NCBI GenBank assembly: GCA_043228905.1 | Contig: JBHGNT010000018.1 | Span: 1,550,001-1,614,000 of the forward strand | Length of the DNA: 64,000 nucleotides | Source: Azolla caroliniana | Lineage: Eukaryota; Polypodiophyta | Reading direction: 5' to 3' | Shown here: in pieces, positions 37,796 to 51,017 of the stretch | Layout: each line of letters starts with the position of its first letter | Numbering within the stretch: the stretch's first letter is position 1 | Made by a program: the position numbers and the translations under genes | The notes under the pieces: model-generated | What the model saw: the letters and a program-made list of their open reading frames with translations, nothing else | Told to the model about the DNA's origin: nothing | Databases searched by the model: none

Positions 37796-37865
37796 TTTGG
37801 GTTCGGGTTCGGGTTTAGGTTTAGGTTTTGGTTTTGGTTTAGGTTTTGGTTTTGGTTTGGGTTCA
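37796..37865 (+). repeat. G-rich telomere-like degenerate tract
   Basis: A run of GGGTTC, GGTTTA and GGTTTT units (for example GGGTTTAGGTTTAGGTTTTG) resembles but does not match the plant telomere repeat TTTAGGG. It has the spacing of short G runs and sits upstream of the RING gene promoter block. Confidence 0.6.
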
Positions 37866-40800
37866 AGTTGGGGTGATGCCCTCCCTAACTCTATAACTCG
37901 ACCATCTCAGTATTGAATTTGCGCTCCAATGTTTTTTGGTTCGATCTTCTGTTGGATTTGTGCCTTCCTCTCGTCCCAGGTTCTTGCGATGCCCTCTTTT
38001 GACTCGACAACCCGACCGGATTGCGTAACAAATATATTTCATGTTTGTTGACTAAACTCTAAACTCTCTCCTATCTGAGAGCTTGTCTGTCGCTACCTCT
38101 TGTTTAGGTCCATAAGATTGCCCTCCTTGACTTGGTAGCTCGGCCTTTTTTAGTTTCCGATCCAATGTTTTATTTTGTGTTTCTCGTATTGGGCTTCTTC
38201 TTCTGCTTCTTCACAAATGTCGCTTTAATGTAGTGACAGATTATGCCATTGTGATAAATACATCCATAAACCTTGAAATGCACAAGGTATCAATTAAGGG
38301 TTATTTTCTACAAGTTAGAACCATCCAAAATCCTAGGCATGTGTGTGTGTTGCCGAAGGAGTCATAAATTATGCATTGGTTATTAACCCACGTGTCATTG
38401 TATCCTTCTCTTGCTTTTTTGGTCCATTCTACTTCAACCACTCGTGTGAATCATCGTAGCCTTAGGGTTAGGAATGCACTATGTGCCCATTTTTCTGGCT
38501 TATTTAGTATAACATGGACCGTCGAGAATTTTGATTTGCTCAAGCACCTTTCAAATATATGCAAACCCTTTAGGTTTGGGCATATGGTCCTCATTGGTAT
38601 TCCATATGTATGCATTTTGAGTGTTGAACCTTGACTAATATGCACCCAAATGGACTATAAGGGGCACCATTACCCTACTTAGTGCAGACAACTCTTTAGG
38701 TTGATTATATTGAGAGGTTGAGAGGATTTTCATCTGTTGACTGAAACTATTCTGGATGGCCAACATATGTATTAGATGTTGTGTGTGTATAAAGGATTGT
38801 AAATGGGTCCACCATTAACCTTATCATTGACTCTCATTGGGTTATGTGGGTTTCACGTGACAATCCCCTTACGAGTCCTTCGGGTTAAATTGTGCTACTA
38901 TCGTTGTAAAAAAATTATTTTTCTTTGTTGTACAGGTAAATCAAAAGCATTTTCCTACCTATTGGACCCCAACAAGATAGAAATTCTATGTTGAGATTAT
39001 CATTGAGAAATATATAGTTTCTCTGAAGCTCAAACATATGTTGAGAATATTGCATACTTTTATACCTTATAATTGTTAATTTGCTCAAACAACATGTCGC
39101 ATATCATTGGATCTCCATTTTTTGTTTTTTAAAGTCTCCCGCTTTCCCTTTTCTCTCTTAGTAAATTTATTGGGAATCTCTGTTTAATAATTATCAATGT
39201 TTATTGTTGAATCCCTCTTCTTCGTTCATGCCATGACTTTTACTTTTGAACCAATCCTTCATCATAATAACAATTTACAACACTCGCGTTGAAGGTGTTG
39301 ATCTCATAATTTATGCATCAACACAAATAAATAAATAATATACCCTATATGACTTTTCAACCTAATTTTTTTAATGTCCATGTAATTATTTCAACCTTCA
39401 ATGACTTAACAAAGTTGTACAGTTATTGTTTTGCTATCATAGGCCACATTGGTCTCTCTAGGGGTGTTCGCATACTTATTCTTTGTCTCCTCCTCCCGCG
39501 TGAAATAATTTCAATGGCTTCTTGATATGGTCGGCGTTCTCTCTCATCCTACTCTATCTCATGTTTTTTTGTCATTTATTGTTTTGTTCCTTGTCTCGTT
39601 TGACTTCTACCATAATCATTATTAATGTTGTTTATTTTCCTTCCCCCCTTTCCATTCAACGACTTCTAGCATTATTATTATATGCCTTACTAAACATTCA
39701 TCACAAAGAGAAGGTGATAATGTTTTGCATCTGATCATTCCCCATATCCATGATAGACCTCCAAGAAATACTCTCCCAACTACAACACTAACAAATATAA
39801 CTAAGGTTTTTAATAGTATTGGCATACCTCCCTAAGATGTTTTCTATTACAAATGCAAATATTTGAAGATATGTGAGCTTATGGTTCAAAAATTGGCTTC
39901 TAATGTTTTTTATTGGATATTTCGGTTGATAGTAGTTTGTCAATATCCTGCTTATCTACAAACCGACTTTCAATAGGGCAAGGGGAATTTATAGTTACCA
40001 TCAAACCCATATCTGTGTAGCTATAGTCTATAAGCATCTAATAAACACTTTGTTCCAATAGTTTCCCACAATTCCATGTGAACGAATTGTAAATTTATGA
40101 TAGGTAGGTAACCTGTACACAACATAAAAAACCAACCAAGTTTAATATGATGTGTAATGGAGATTAATTATAGGTACTCATATAAAAGTTTAGACATCTT
40201 TAATGAACTATATATTTAAATTTATTGTTGACTTTATTAATCCAAGATTGAGTACGATGCTTAAACACTTTGTTTTAGGTTGTAGCACCCTACACACAAA
40301 AACAATATGTTCCAAAATGTTATAATTGTTGACATAATTTCCATATATGTTCACATAGGGAAACAAATTGGTTGTGATACATCTCAAGTCATGCTATTTT
40401 TATTAAGTGGTGTCCATTATGATATCATTTATGTAACCAAAGTTGTGAAGTATTTGACCATATTTATTTAGCATTTAATTAAATGAGGATTGTTATTACT
40501 TTAAAATGTTTCAAAATATATAATGACATGTAAGCACACAACCTAATTGGCTTTATACATATACTATTCATGTAAACTGATTGGGGAACTAATTGCGTTC
40601 TACTTTGAATTAACCAACATTATTTGAAAGGAACATGCCTTGAATAAGCATGGTCAAATTCTTAGCAAGTAAAATATTGGAAACTCCAATGATAAACTTG
40701 CAACGTGTGTGTGTGGCATGTACAACAACAAATACACACGGAAGTAAGAAGTTTATGTTTATCGCTTAAATGACTTGATAATTATTACTATCAAAATCAA

Positions 40801-41107
40801 GTTGATATGCATGTCGAATCATTATGCATTTTGATAAGTCTTTTATGAGATGATCGTAGAGCGGCAAGTCTGTAGCGACTCAAATCCAAAGACAAAAAAT
40901 GCATGAATAGGGAGTTGAGACTTTGTATGCAAAATATAACACATTTAACTTGTGTAACTCCAATACAAAGTAGATTTAGCTTGGAGGTTGTTGATGGAGA
41001 GGGTATGAATAGGAAATAATTTCATGTGGTTTTGGAAATAAAGAAAACTTTACAAAGCATGTAGAATTTGTAAGCCCAAAAATGAAAATGCGACTAAATG
41101 ATTTAAG

Positions 41108-41194
41108 TCCGACCTGCCGGATTCGAACCAGCGACCTAAGGATAACAGTCAAGCACACTACAGTCCTCCGCTCTACCAACTGAGCTAAGGTCGG
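41108..41194 (-). tRNA. tRNA-Tyr (anticodon GTA) with a 14-nt intron
   Basis: The minus strand reads CCGACCTTAGCTCAGTTGG at the 5' end and closes with AGGTCGGA; the 7-bp acceptor stem pairs fully. The A-box region (TAGCTCAGTTGG) and B box (GGTTCGAATCC) are intact. The anticodon stem is GAGGA/TCCTT with loop CTGTAGA once the intron at 41157-41144 is removed; the intron lies after position 37, as in nuclear plant tRNA-Tyr. The mature form is 73 nt. A T4 terminator lies about 20 nt downstream (41088-41085). Confidence 0.97.
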
Positions 41195-44147
41195 GTTGTG
41201 ATGAGTGTCTCAAACATTGAAATAAAGTTATTTCATAAATGTAAACTAATACCCAATGAACTTGCTATTGCTTAAATGGCTCAATATATACTGAATGATT
41301 TATTAATATTGTCACCCTCGTTTTCCATCATTCAAACGTTGCTTGTTCGCTTCATGAATGTAAAGGAGGCTCTGTTGATTCATAAAATAACATTGAACAA
41401 AAGAGAATACATGTTTTATCTTATCACCCCTAATGAGGCCAATTCGAACCCCATGAGAAGTTGGCATATGACCTTTTTAAGTTTGGGAAAGTTATCTTTC
41501 ATGGATCAAATGAGTTTCCTTTTTAGATTCATTAGGGAACATGAAATCATAAAAAGAGATCCATAGATTATAGTGATTGAGCTACCAAAATTTGCTACCT
41601 TGATATGGGCTCGGTTTCGACTCAAACGTAACCAAACCATTTAAGCATGGTTTAACGATTTATTGGTTCCAATATAATTAAATTATATGCGTAGGTTCAA
41701 TTATTATTAAATGGTATGGTTATAAATCTCAAGTTTATCAGTTTGATGGGTTTAAGTGGTTTGGTTTAATGGTTTCTAATCAACTTTTTTTTTTTTTACT
41801 TCCTTACTGGTTTTTTATTGATTTAATTAATTGAACTTAAATGATTAATTAATTTAATGTTTATTTATTTATTTAGATTTAAATGGTTAGGTTTAAATTT
41901 GTGATTAAATTATTTGGTTTGGTTTCAACATTTTCGTAAACGGTTTGGTTTACCTTTTCCTTAAATTATTTGGTTTAAGTGGCTTGGGAGCTCATAAATG
42001 GTTTGTCTTGGTTTTTGTTTTTTATACATAGATGGTCCAATCAGTGCCTATCCATACCAAAGCCGAACCGGGCCCAAAGCTACTTGTAAGCTCAAAAACT
42101 ACGTCAAAATGTGAGTCAATGTATGTGGAAACCTTTTTCCTGAGCATAGGTAAAGACTATATTGGTATAACAAGGTATTGTGTAAACATAAATTACAAAC
42201 CACGGTTTCTGGGTGGCATTGTAGAAGATTTAAGAAATTTCTCAACCTTCCACATTCTAGAACATCCCAACCTCTTTCCACTTTAACCTTTGCATGAAGT
42301 TACTCTTGTTGAGTTCTAATTCCTCTCACTTGATTCTTGAGTTCTAATTCCCCATCACTTGGTTCTTGAGTTCTAATTATAGGCCATATATCATCAATGC
42401 ACTCACTGAATTGCAAACAATTATTGTGTGTTCAAGTAAGAAAAATAATCATATGTTCCTAGTGCAAGACACTATTCTATTAAGCAATAAGCAATTTCAT
42501 AAAACTTTTGATAATTTTCTATGTATAATCGTTCTAATCTCAAATGCATCAATGATACATTTTGGATGTCAATTGTAACAAAGCATCATAAATCAAACTT
42601 TTGATCATTTTCTCAATATGACCATTCTAATCCTATAAGTTGTGAATCATTGTTCTATCATTGTAATGACATAAAACACGTGTTATTCCTAGTTCTAGGA
42701 AGCCAATGAAATGAGCCAAGCAATCACCCAAATAGTTGCACTATAATGTTTTATTGTGACATGGGACGTATATGATGTATTGAAAGTTAAAACCAAACAA
42801 GGTGGTAGTTTACGAGAGAATTAGATCTAGCAAAGAGAATTAAGATACTTTCCTAGCTCAATCTCATGTACATATGGTGCACTTGGGATTTGTAAATGTA
42901 GAAATGTTGCAAGAAACAAAAATACATTCCCAATACTAGGTTAAGACAATACATTTGGACATTTTGTTACCTACCCTTCATTTTTCATTGGGGAACAATT
43001 TAACCCTATCTTAAGGATTACCTTCCACACGTAAATATAAGCCGCATGCCACAAATAAATGACAACATTAATTAATGTAAAGGACCAGTCTTACGAAAAT
43101 TTAACCTTGACATATAAAAATGAATCCATTTGGCTCGATATATTTTTATCCACCCTCAACATGTTGAGCTATCCATCCAACTCACACTATTTGTATTGGT
43201 ACATAGTTTGAATAAATAACATTGCTCAATTAGAATTGATGAAGCCATACCAATCAAGCTTGGATAAGTACTTATTTGGCTCGTGCTTTTCATCTCGATA
43301 CTAGGCTTGTAGGAACCAATCATACTTAGTTTTTTTTTTCCAAAACAATTATTCTTCATTAGTAGAACTACATACATGACGAAATCATTAAGTTGAAAAC
43401 ATTACAATGGCTCTAGCCATGGTGACCTACAACAAATCACAAAGAAGCTGAGTTAAAGACTAAAAAGAATGACATTGGTCATCCTATATGTAATGAATGT
43501 CTAGCAAAACCCCTTTTGAGGATGATTCATCCTAACATTCTTCCATTGAACAACCAACACCTACCAATGCCTTTGAATTAGCTGAAAATTCTCTCCATTG
43601 TAGGCTAAAACTATTTTCAGCCACAACATTAGGCTCAAATTGAGTCAGTGAATGAAACACATTGATTTGTCACCTACAACATGCTTGGCAAATTTTTGTA
43701 CTTCAACACCGGCTTTAGCTGCTGCATTTGTAGACACCAAACATTCCATGATGCCCATGCCGCTTTGAGTTAGTGAATGAAACACATTGCTTTATCACCA
43801 ATCAAACTTAGTCAAGTAGTAGATCAAACCATAAGTTTGATGAATCCAAACAACAAAGTTTTTCATTCGATCGTTTATCAACCCGTCAACCATTTACACG
43901 ATTGTGATTGCTAGCAGGTGGCACTCGATGGAATCAAACTCAAGAGAACATAGCTCAATGAGGTAAGGTAGACCTAAGAAACTTAACGAGATCACACATG
44001 TATGGGCAACTTCAATGAATTGAACAAAACTGAACCATAGAGGAGTTCTAGGTATAGAGTTGGTGGCTAAACCTAGGCCCAATAACAAGATAAGGTAGAA
44101 TTTGGGCAATGGCATTGACCTAGGCGCAATATAGGTAGGTTAACAAG

Positions 44148-44465
44148 ATAAGCTAGATATGGGCACAATGTTGGTAACTCGGTGAAGTTAAGAGGATATG
44201 GGCAATTGACTCTTTTTTTTCTCTAGACATGGGCACAAATATATGTAACTAATTTGGTGAGATTAGGAAGATTCCGGTGACTGAGCTGAACATGGGCAGA
44301 ATGCTGGTAACTCGGTTGACATGGGCACAATGCTAGTACCTTGGTGAAGTCAAAAGGAGATGGGCAATTGACTTTCTTTATGGACACAAGCACACAATAT
44401 GTAACGAATTTGGTGATAGGAAGATTCAGGCGATTGAGTTGAACATGGGCAGAGTACGGTCGAGC
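44148..44465. repeat. Local duplication of about 180 bp
   Basis: The order GGGCACAATG-TGGTAA, CTCGGTGAAGT, GATATGGGCAATTGACT, GTAAC-AATTTGGTGA, AGGAAGATTC, GAGCTGAACATGGGCAGA occurs twice with changes. The first copy starts near 44158 and the second near 44325; a partial third GGGCAGAATGCTGGTAACTC lies between. Confidence 0.7.
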
Positions 44466-44699
44466 CAATCAAATATGTGCAATTATGTTGACCGAGGCGC
44501 AACAAAGAGAGTTGAACCGAACCCCTCGTTCCCCCTCCCCCCTTATTGGTTCCCGGTTGGTTCAGGCTCGCCCATCTGGGGGAGTTTTTGAGCCTAGTAG
44601 GCAACGAGACCGGGCAAAAACACGACGACTTGCACGATAGGTGAGCATAGGTTTGGCCGGACAAAACGCCAATCAACATGGACATGTATGTATGTATGT

Positions 44700-44990
44700 G
44701 ATATAATGTATGTATGCATAGTACGTAATAGACTCGAATGCATTGGCAACCATTCTCTTTTATACGAATGCAGACGAATGCATATGTTATCAAAACATTC
44801 TTATGTTGTTTTTTAAAACACTTTTCACCTTAACTTTCTCATCTTAAAAAAAACATTTTACCTTACCTTATAATAAATAATGAATACAAAAGGAAAAGTA
44901 TGGCATTTACCATACGGTGAGGGTGTTTACCATACGTGAATGTTTGAAGCATTCTCGAATTCGAATGAACGAATGGTTCATACTATGTAT
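44700..44990. mobile_element. MITE-like element, fullest copy in the window
   Basis: The left part (CATAGTACGTAATAGACTCG, GAATGCATTGGCAACCATTC, GAATGCAGACGAATGC) recurs at 63912-64000. The right part (TTTACCATACGTGAATG, CATTCTCGAATTCGAATG, ATGGTTCATAC) recurs at 52781-52860. The ends are partly inverted copies (GCATAGTACG against ACATAGTATG). There is no coding capacity. Confidence 0.6.
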
Positions 44991-46076
44991 GTAAGAGAGA
45001 GAGAGGCCTTTCCTTCCCCTTCCCCTGCGTCTTTTTCTCCCTTCATGTGACAACTGCAGGAGGAAGGGCGTTTGCCGTTGTTCTCTCTCTGTCCCTGTCT
45101 CTCTGTTTCTCTGTCTCTGTCTCTCTCTGTCTATTGTTAATTTTCTCTCTACTTCCCATCCTGCACAAAACCCCTTTCCCTCACCCCTGGTCTGGGTTTT
45201 TAGACAGATTTTAGGGTTTTTTGCTCTTCTTAACCAACAGAGAACTTAGGGTTTCTTCTTCTTCTTCCTCTTCTTTCAGATTTGGGTTTTTTGCTCTTAA
45301 CCACCAGTGATCTCTGCTCTCTCTAGATCATCCTCGCCATCTCCACCACCGCCACCACCAGAGAGCTCTTTCTTCTTACTCTAAAAGATTCTCCTCGTAC
45401 CGATAAGATCCACTTGCCTTCTCATTTCACAGCTAAGAAGACTTCTTATTTAGGGGTTTAGGCTCAACCTGCAGCAGCTTAGCATATTTCTTTTTTGGTC
45501 TCTCAGCTTCTGGTTATATGCAGAGAGAAGGTGAAAATAAACGGGTTTTGGTCGAGCCTTAGAGAACATAGTCTTTTTCGCAGCTCTGGTTATCACACAG
45601 GAAGGGTAAATTAGGGCATTGGGCTCCAACAAGCTTATCTTGAGTCAGAAATTGTGGTCTGAGATAAGTTCGTATTAGGGGTTTAGTTCAGTCTGAAAAG
45701 CTTCTGTCAGACTACGGAGAATTTAGGGTTTTGGTTGATCTAAAAAGGTTCTCTCTCTCTCTCTCTCTCTCTGCCAGGTTCTGCTTACACAGAGAGAGGG
45801 GAACTTAAGGTATTGGTTCCGTCTATGAATGTTTAGTTTTGTCAGATTCTGAGGGCAATTTAGAGTCCTGTAGAAGAGAGCATCTGATTTACAGATTTGC
45901 AGCTATGTATAACAGCTTATGTCCAAGGGCAGGATTAGTATTTTGTAATAGATTCTACCAGGGAATATTAGGGGTTTAATTCGTGTCTGTTAAACTAAAA
46001 ATCTCTGTTTTTCTCAAAAAAACGTTTGAGAGGGGGGTGGGGGAATTAGGATTTCTGTGTGTGTGTGGAAGGAATA
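44991..46076 (+). promoter_or_regulatory. CT-rich promoter and probable 5'UTR of the MYB gene
   Basis: The stretch is CT-rich with several microsatellites (for example about 45752-45773), in the style of plant leaders. If the transcript starts upstream of 45905, a 24-codon upstream frame (45905-45979, MYNSLCPRAG to GILGV) precedes the main start. Transcript limits are not visible in the sequence. Confidence 0.4.
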
Positions 46077-49000
46077 ATGCACGAGGAAAGGATAAAGGGA
46101 CCATGGTCTCCTGAAGAGGACGTGATTCTTAGCGAATTGGTGGATAAGTTTGGGGCCAGGAATTGGAGCCTTATCGCCCGAGGCATCCCTGGGCGTTCGG
46201 GTAAATCTTGCCGCCTCCGATGGTGTAACCAGCTCAATCCTGGCGTCAATCGGAAGCCTTTTACAGGTAACTTTTTCTTGTTGGTTTGGGAGAAACAGAG
46301 CAAATCCAATGACATTTGAGGAAATAAAGTAAAGCTCAAGGTATTTTAGTATTTTCCCCATTTTTTTTCAGAAAATCTCAAATACCTTATTTCTCTTTAT
46401 TTCTCCCAATGTCCTTAGTAAAATCCCCCAAGAAAAGAAAATAGGATAAATTGACATAGCACATGATCGAGAAGGGGATTGACCAATGTGCATCTGGTGA
46501 AATAATGAACAACTTTGGGGTTTTCAGAGTTTTTCCCTTATTTGAAGAATTCTACCAAATGAATTCAGTTGTGCATGCCCGTGGCATTTCGTTTGTTTTT
46601 CAATCATTGCTGCTATTTTGATGCTTGCTCAACCAATCATTCATTTTGGTAGTAGTTTGGGAAAATTGTTTTCGAATTATCCTTGTTATTTGCTTTTGAT
46701 TGGCATTTGTCCCTGCTATTTTGATGCGTGCTCAACTAATCATTCATTTTGATAGTAGTTTGGGAAAATTGTTTTCGATTTGTCCCTGTTATTTGCTTTG
46801 ATTGGCATTTGTCATGTTAAACCAATGCTAAACATTATATATTGGTAGTAATAAATTTTCAGTGCTCAGGATTAGTAATCAGGCAACATTCCTTTTCATG
46901 AATGAAATAATTGGAAATCATGTGAAAATTATAAATGTATGCCTGATTGTCCTTACTTAAACTTGGTGCTCGATCATTTCATCTCAATGATATAACTTAT
47001 AATGTTCAGCTCCACAAGTCAGAGAAGAGAGTTTTCTTTCATCCATGGAATATAGGAAATTTATGAGTGAATATCACTGATTTATAAAGGTGTGCCTGTG
47101 TTCTTGGGTTTTGTTTGTCGTTAAAGACGAAATTAAGAGAAAATACCACAATTTTATGAATTTATGCCACTGTTGTTGAAATTTCACTCGCCTGTTTTTG
47201 AAATTTCACACCAATTTCCATAACTCAAAATTTATGCCTGCTTTCATGGTTTGTTTTTGTTTGGCCATTTTAAAACTCTATGATCAAGAATTCGTTTTGA
47301 TAGTAGCAACTTGCAGTATTTTTCCTTTACTTATTGGCTGCGTTTGCTTTTTGAGCATGAAATCCACAAATCTGTAAGTGTATTCTGTTCCTGCTCTTTT
47401 CATTGGCATCTTTTTTCACTTGATGCTGGCATTTCTTTCAACAGTAACAATTTCAGCAATGTTTGGGACAGTTTCCTCTACTAATTAGCTGGTAGTCAAC
47501 TTGGTCTAAGAAATAATAGGAAACTTTGAGACGATACTGCAAAGTTTTATTTTTTTTATGTGGGTTTGGAGGTTTTAGTTGACGACAGACTTTCATTTTG
47601 TAAAATGTATAATGGTAGTCCCAGATGAATAATCAGATTTTTCGGAAGCCTCACCTGGTTTTCTGATTGACCTTTTTTTCACTCGATGCTTAATAAGTTC
47701 CTTTGATATTAACAATTTTGGCAATGTTTGGGACAGTTTCTTTTACTAATTATCTGGTAGTCAACGTAGTCCCTGAAATAATAGGGAACCAGGAGACAGT
47801 ACCACGAAGTTTTATTTTTTTTATGTGGGTTGGATGTTACATTTTTCATTTGGTAAAATGTATAATAATATTTAGCGTTGTACTTTTCATTTGGTAAAAT
47901 GGATAATGATAGTCCCAGATGAATAATTATATTTTTTTCGTAAGCCTCAAACATGCTTTGGTGAGTCACTCTAATGGGCATTATGAATCATGGTAAGAAT
48001 CATACAGTCATAAGTTAGTAGAATGTGGAAAACTATTTCTTTCAATATGATCCTTGCAACAATCCTCATTTGAAGAGTTTGAAATGTTGGATCATACTCC
48101 ATCGAACTTGTGTTCTCCTATCCATATCAACCAACCACTTCATGATTGTTAGTGTTGTTGTATTATACCATTCATCTGAAAATGTTTTATGGACATATAT
48201 GACTGTAAAAATTGCTTGTGATCATTATAAAGAATTATTTGAGTTGCTTCATTTGTAAATCTGAAGCTTCATGATTGTTAGTGTTGTTGTATTATAGCAT
48301 CCACCTGAAAATGTTTTATGGACATATATGACTGTAAAAATTGCTTGTGATCATTATAAAGAATTATTTGAGTTGCTTCATTTGTAAATCTGAAGGATGA
48401 TTAAGGAAAAAATGTGCTTCACAGATTTACTCAACCTGGTTTTTACTTGTTTCATTTGGAATCCTTTGTCTGATAATAATATGTTTGAGAATTGTTAACA
48501 AGCTTCTGACAAAGTGCTAATGTCTTAATTCCTCTGTGTACAGAGGAAGAGGATCGCAAAATAGTTGAAGCTCGTGCAATACATGGAAACAAATGGGCGT
48601 CTATTGCTAGGATGCTACCTGGGCGGACGGACAATGCGATAAAAAACCACTGGAATTCAACTCTTCGACGGAAATACCTCGGTGATGATAAAATGCTCAA
48701 GGATTTCTCTTCTGATGGTTCAGATAGGCTTCAAGAAGATGCTAGTGATACAGACAGAAGCCGCCTTATGATTGATGAAATGGGATATGAAGGAGGAACT
48801 CTTAATCTTGTGAAGATCGAAGAGGGCTCTCATTCATTGGAAACAAAGGATACAACCCAATGTGAGCTGGAGTCGGCAGAGAAAAGAAGATTATTGTGGG
48901 TCGATGGACAAACACAGGTTGAGGAGATAGGCAAAGAACTTTCCATTCTTAAGCCAATCCCTCGACCCAGTGCCTTTACATCTTACAATGCTACCACTTC

Positions 49001-49691
49001 CAATAAGGTGAAGTTGAGCAATGCAACACCTTTGCATATGTATCATCGAATTACTGATCAAAACAATACAGAGACACAACATGGACTCAAAGGTGAAACA
49101 AAGAATTGTGGGGCATCCTTCAGCCCTTTGTTATCAGCTAATACTCACAGTGATCACACTAACTTTGAAGCAGATTGGACTTATCTATCGTCACTTGGTG
49201 GCCCGAAAGCCACAGAGTCGTGTATTTCTCGGAATGTTCCTGTCAAATGTGGGCTTGGATGTTTGTGTGTGAATAAATCCAGAGAAGATTGTCTCTCTCC
49301 CAAGACACCTTTCATGGGGCCCGAGTATATGGAATATACTGAAGAATCTATTGGTGATCCAAGCTCCTTATCACGTGTAAATCCTTGTGATCCACAAGGG
49401 ATTCCTAAAGAACGATCGACCTTTCCATCAGGAGCATGTGGAGAAGGCTCCTCTGCTCCAGCTATACATAATGTAATCTCACAAATGGTGTTGCCACTTC
49501 TACATGCTCAAGCCAAAAAACATTTTGGAGATTCATGGGATAATCACAAGGATGGGATAGAGAAAAATAATGAGCTAGTGAGCACGATGCGAGAAATCAT
49601 TGTGAGAGAGATCTCACGCCGTAGCATGATTGCATTAGAGCCGTGCCAAACAGAGAGAGCTTATGAGCCTGGATCCCCCTACATAGGTTAA
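46077..49691 (+). CDS. R2R3-MYB transcription factor, MYB1/MYB25/MYB109 type
   Basis: Two exons, 46077-46266 and 48544-49691, give 445 residues. R2 (residues 7-57) has W10, W30, W49; R3 has F62, W81, W100. The recognition helices read [15 protein letters not shown] and [17 protein letters not shown], the signature of nuclear R2R3-MYB proteins of the subgroup that includes Arabidopsis MYB1, MYB25 and MYB109 (S22/S23 neighbourhood). The C-terminal half is Ser/Thr-rich with an acidic stretch and a conserved-looking end ([13 protein letters not shown], then [12 protein letters not shown]). The single phase-1 intron splits R3 just after its start and is 2277 bp, swollen by three tandem duplications. 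The ATG at 46077 is chosen as first in-frame ATG near the MYB domain. Target genes and stress roles cannot be read from sequence. Confidence 0.93.
46610..46813. repeat. 104-bp tandem duplication in the MYB intron
   Basis: Two copies starting TGCTATTTTGATGC (46610 and 46714) share CTCAAC-AATCATTCATTTT, AGTAGTTTGGGAAAATTG and TTGATTGGCATTTGTC. Confidence 0.9.
47410..47955. repeat. Tandem duplication of about 260 bp in the MYB intron
   Basis: Both copies contain AATGTTTGGGACAGTTTC, CTGGTAGTCAAC, AAGTTTTATTTTTTTTATGT and GTCCCAGATGAATAAT. The second copy also carries a short internal duplication of TTTTCATTTGGTAAAATG. Confidence 0.85.
48138..48395. repeat. 129-bp tandem duplication in the MYB intron
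   Basis: Copies begin CTTCATGATTGTTAGTG at 48138 and 48267 and end TTTGTAAATCTGAAG. Only a handful of mismatches separate them, so the event is recent. It lies just before the R3 exon acceptor. Confidence 0.95.
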
Positions 49692-51000
49692 TGGAAAGCA
49701 TTTGGATCTTTAGGATATGAGTTTTCTTTTGTTTGTTTACTGATTGTTTCTTCTCTTTCCATCCATATATGATTCTATTCTATTCTATAAAAATAATGTA
49801 TTTTTTGCATACTAATACAATGGCTGCGCAAAGGAGCATCGCTCTATGTGTTTTAAAGCATGTTGAGAAGCATATATGATATTTTTCTTGGGATATTAAA
49901 GGATGATTTTTGCTAATTTGTAAAGTCCAAATGCCACAATTTTAACTGAGTTTTAGTGGATAATATTTCATAGAGCTGATTAAGAAGATATTGTACAGTA
50001 GTATGAACTTTAATTGGGAATTCAAGGGAATCTAATTTGTCTATGTTTTTTGAATGGTGGTAGATGTCTTATGTAAAACTTATGTAGGTCATTAAAAGAG
50101 AATCAATCTGTGGCTCGACAACATATGAACATGCACAGCTATGGTTGAGTACATAGCTACTTATCATCACTATAACCGTCATTTTCTTAAAAAAGGTAGC
50201 TTATCACTTTGAAGACGAATGCAAACCTTACAACCATCACCTTCATGTTCCTAAAATAACTAATTGATTACTTTAAAGAGGAAAACAAACCTCATACAAG
50301 TTAGAGAGATGGCAAATGATTTTGAAGCTTTTATTTGATAATTTCATGATGCCCTTGCACCTACACCTTACACCTTCCTCCTCCCTCCTTGCATTGAATT
50401 TCATTTATCAAGTTAACAACATGATTTGGTCAATGTTGTCAATGCTAAAATGATAATTGATGTTGGCAAGAAAGTTTGAGCAAGTGAAATCCAACTATAC
50501 GTAGTTGCTAGACATTCTTTCGTTACTCAACACTCCATGTCTAAAGCACTTGTGACTTTGCCACAAATGGGTGTCTCCCTTTGAAATAATGACAAGGATG
50601 AGCCATTGAGCTCCTCTATATGTCATAAGTATAGAGAGAATATCATCCACATTTGGGGGTCTAGAAGTTTAGGATTTGTTGGGGCATAGAGATTTGGAAA
50701 TAGGAAACTCTCTACACATTGATGGGCCCTATTTTACATTAGGGATTCAAAAACATTCTTGCCATTTACAACATTCCCTTTGAGATAGTGAGGAATATGA
50801 GCTATCAAGTTCCTATTTTACATCAGGGTTCAAAAACTTTCTTGCCATTTACAACATTCCCTTTGAGATAGTGAGGAATATGAGCTATCAAGTTCTTCTA
50901 TTTGTTTGTCACAAAAACCATAAAAATTTCTATTTGCAAAACAAAAGGCTCCAACCTAGACTTACATCATGTACATTCTCAGAACTTAAAGAGTGTAGTG
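49692..51000. other. Spacer downstream of the MYB gene
   Basis: Probable 3'UTR at the left edge, then AT-rich sequence without a gene. It includes an 85-bp tandem duplication at about 50730-50900 (TTCTTGCCATTTACAACATT, TGAGGAATATGAGCTATCAA in both copies). Confidence 0.55.
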
Positions 51001-51017
51001 TTATGGGGCCATGACCA

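Larger units (their letters stand above)
37308..41100. other. Spacer between RING gene and tRNA-Tyr, no gene seen
   Basis: Apart from the promoter block and the telomere-like tract at 37796-37865, I see only AT-rich sequence with short unsupported open frames. Confidence 0.6.
41195..44990. other. Spacer before the MYB gene, no gene seen
   Basis: No gene is supportable. The part at 41600-42010 is rich in GGTTT and TTTAA words with no clear period. At 44148-44465 there is a local duplication, and at 44700-44990 a MITE-like element. Confidence 0.6.
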
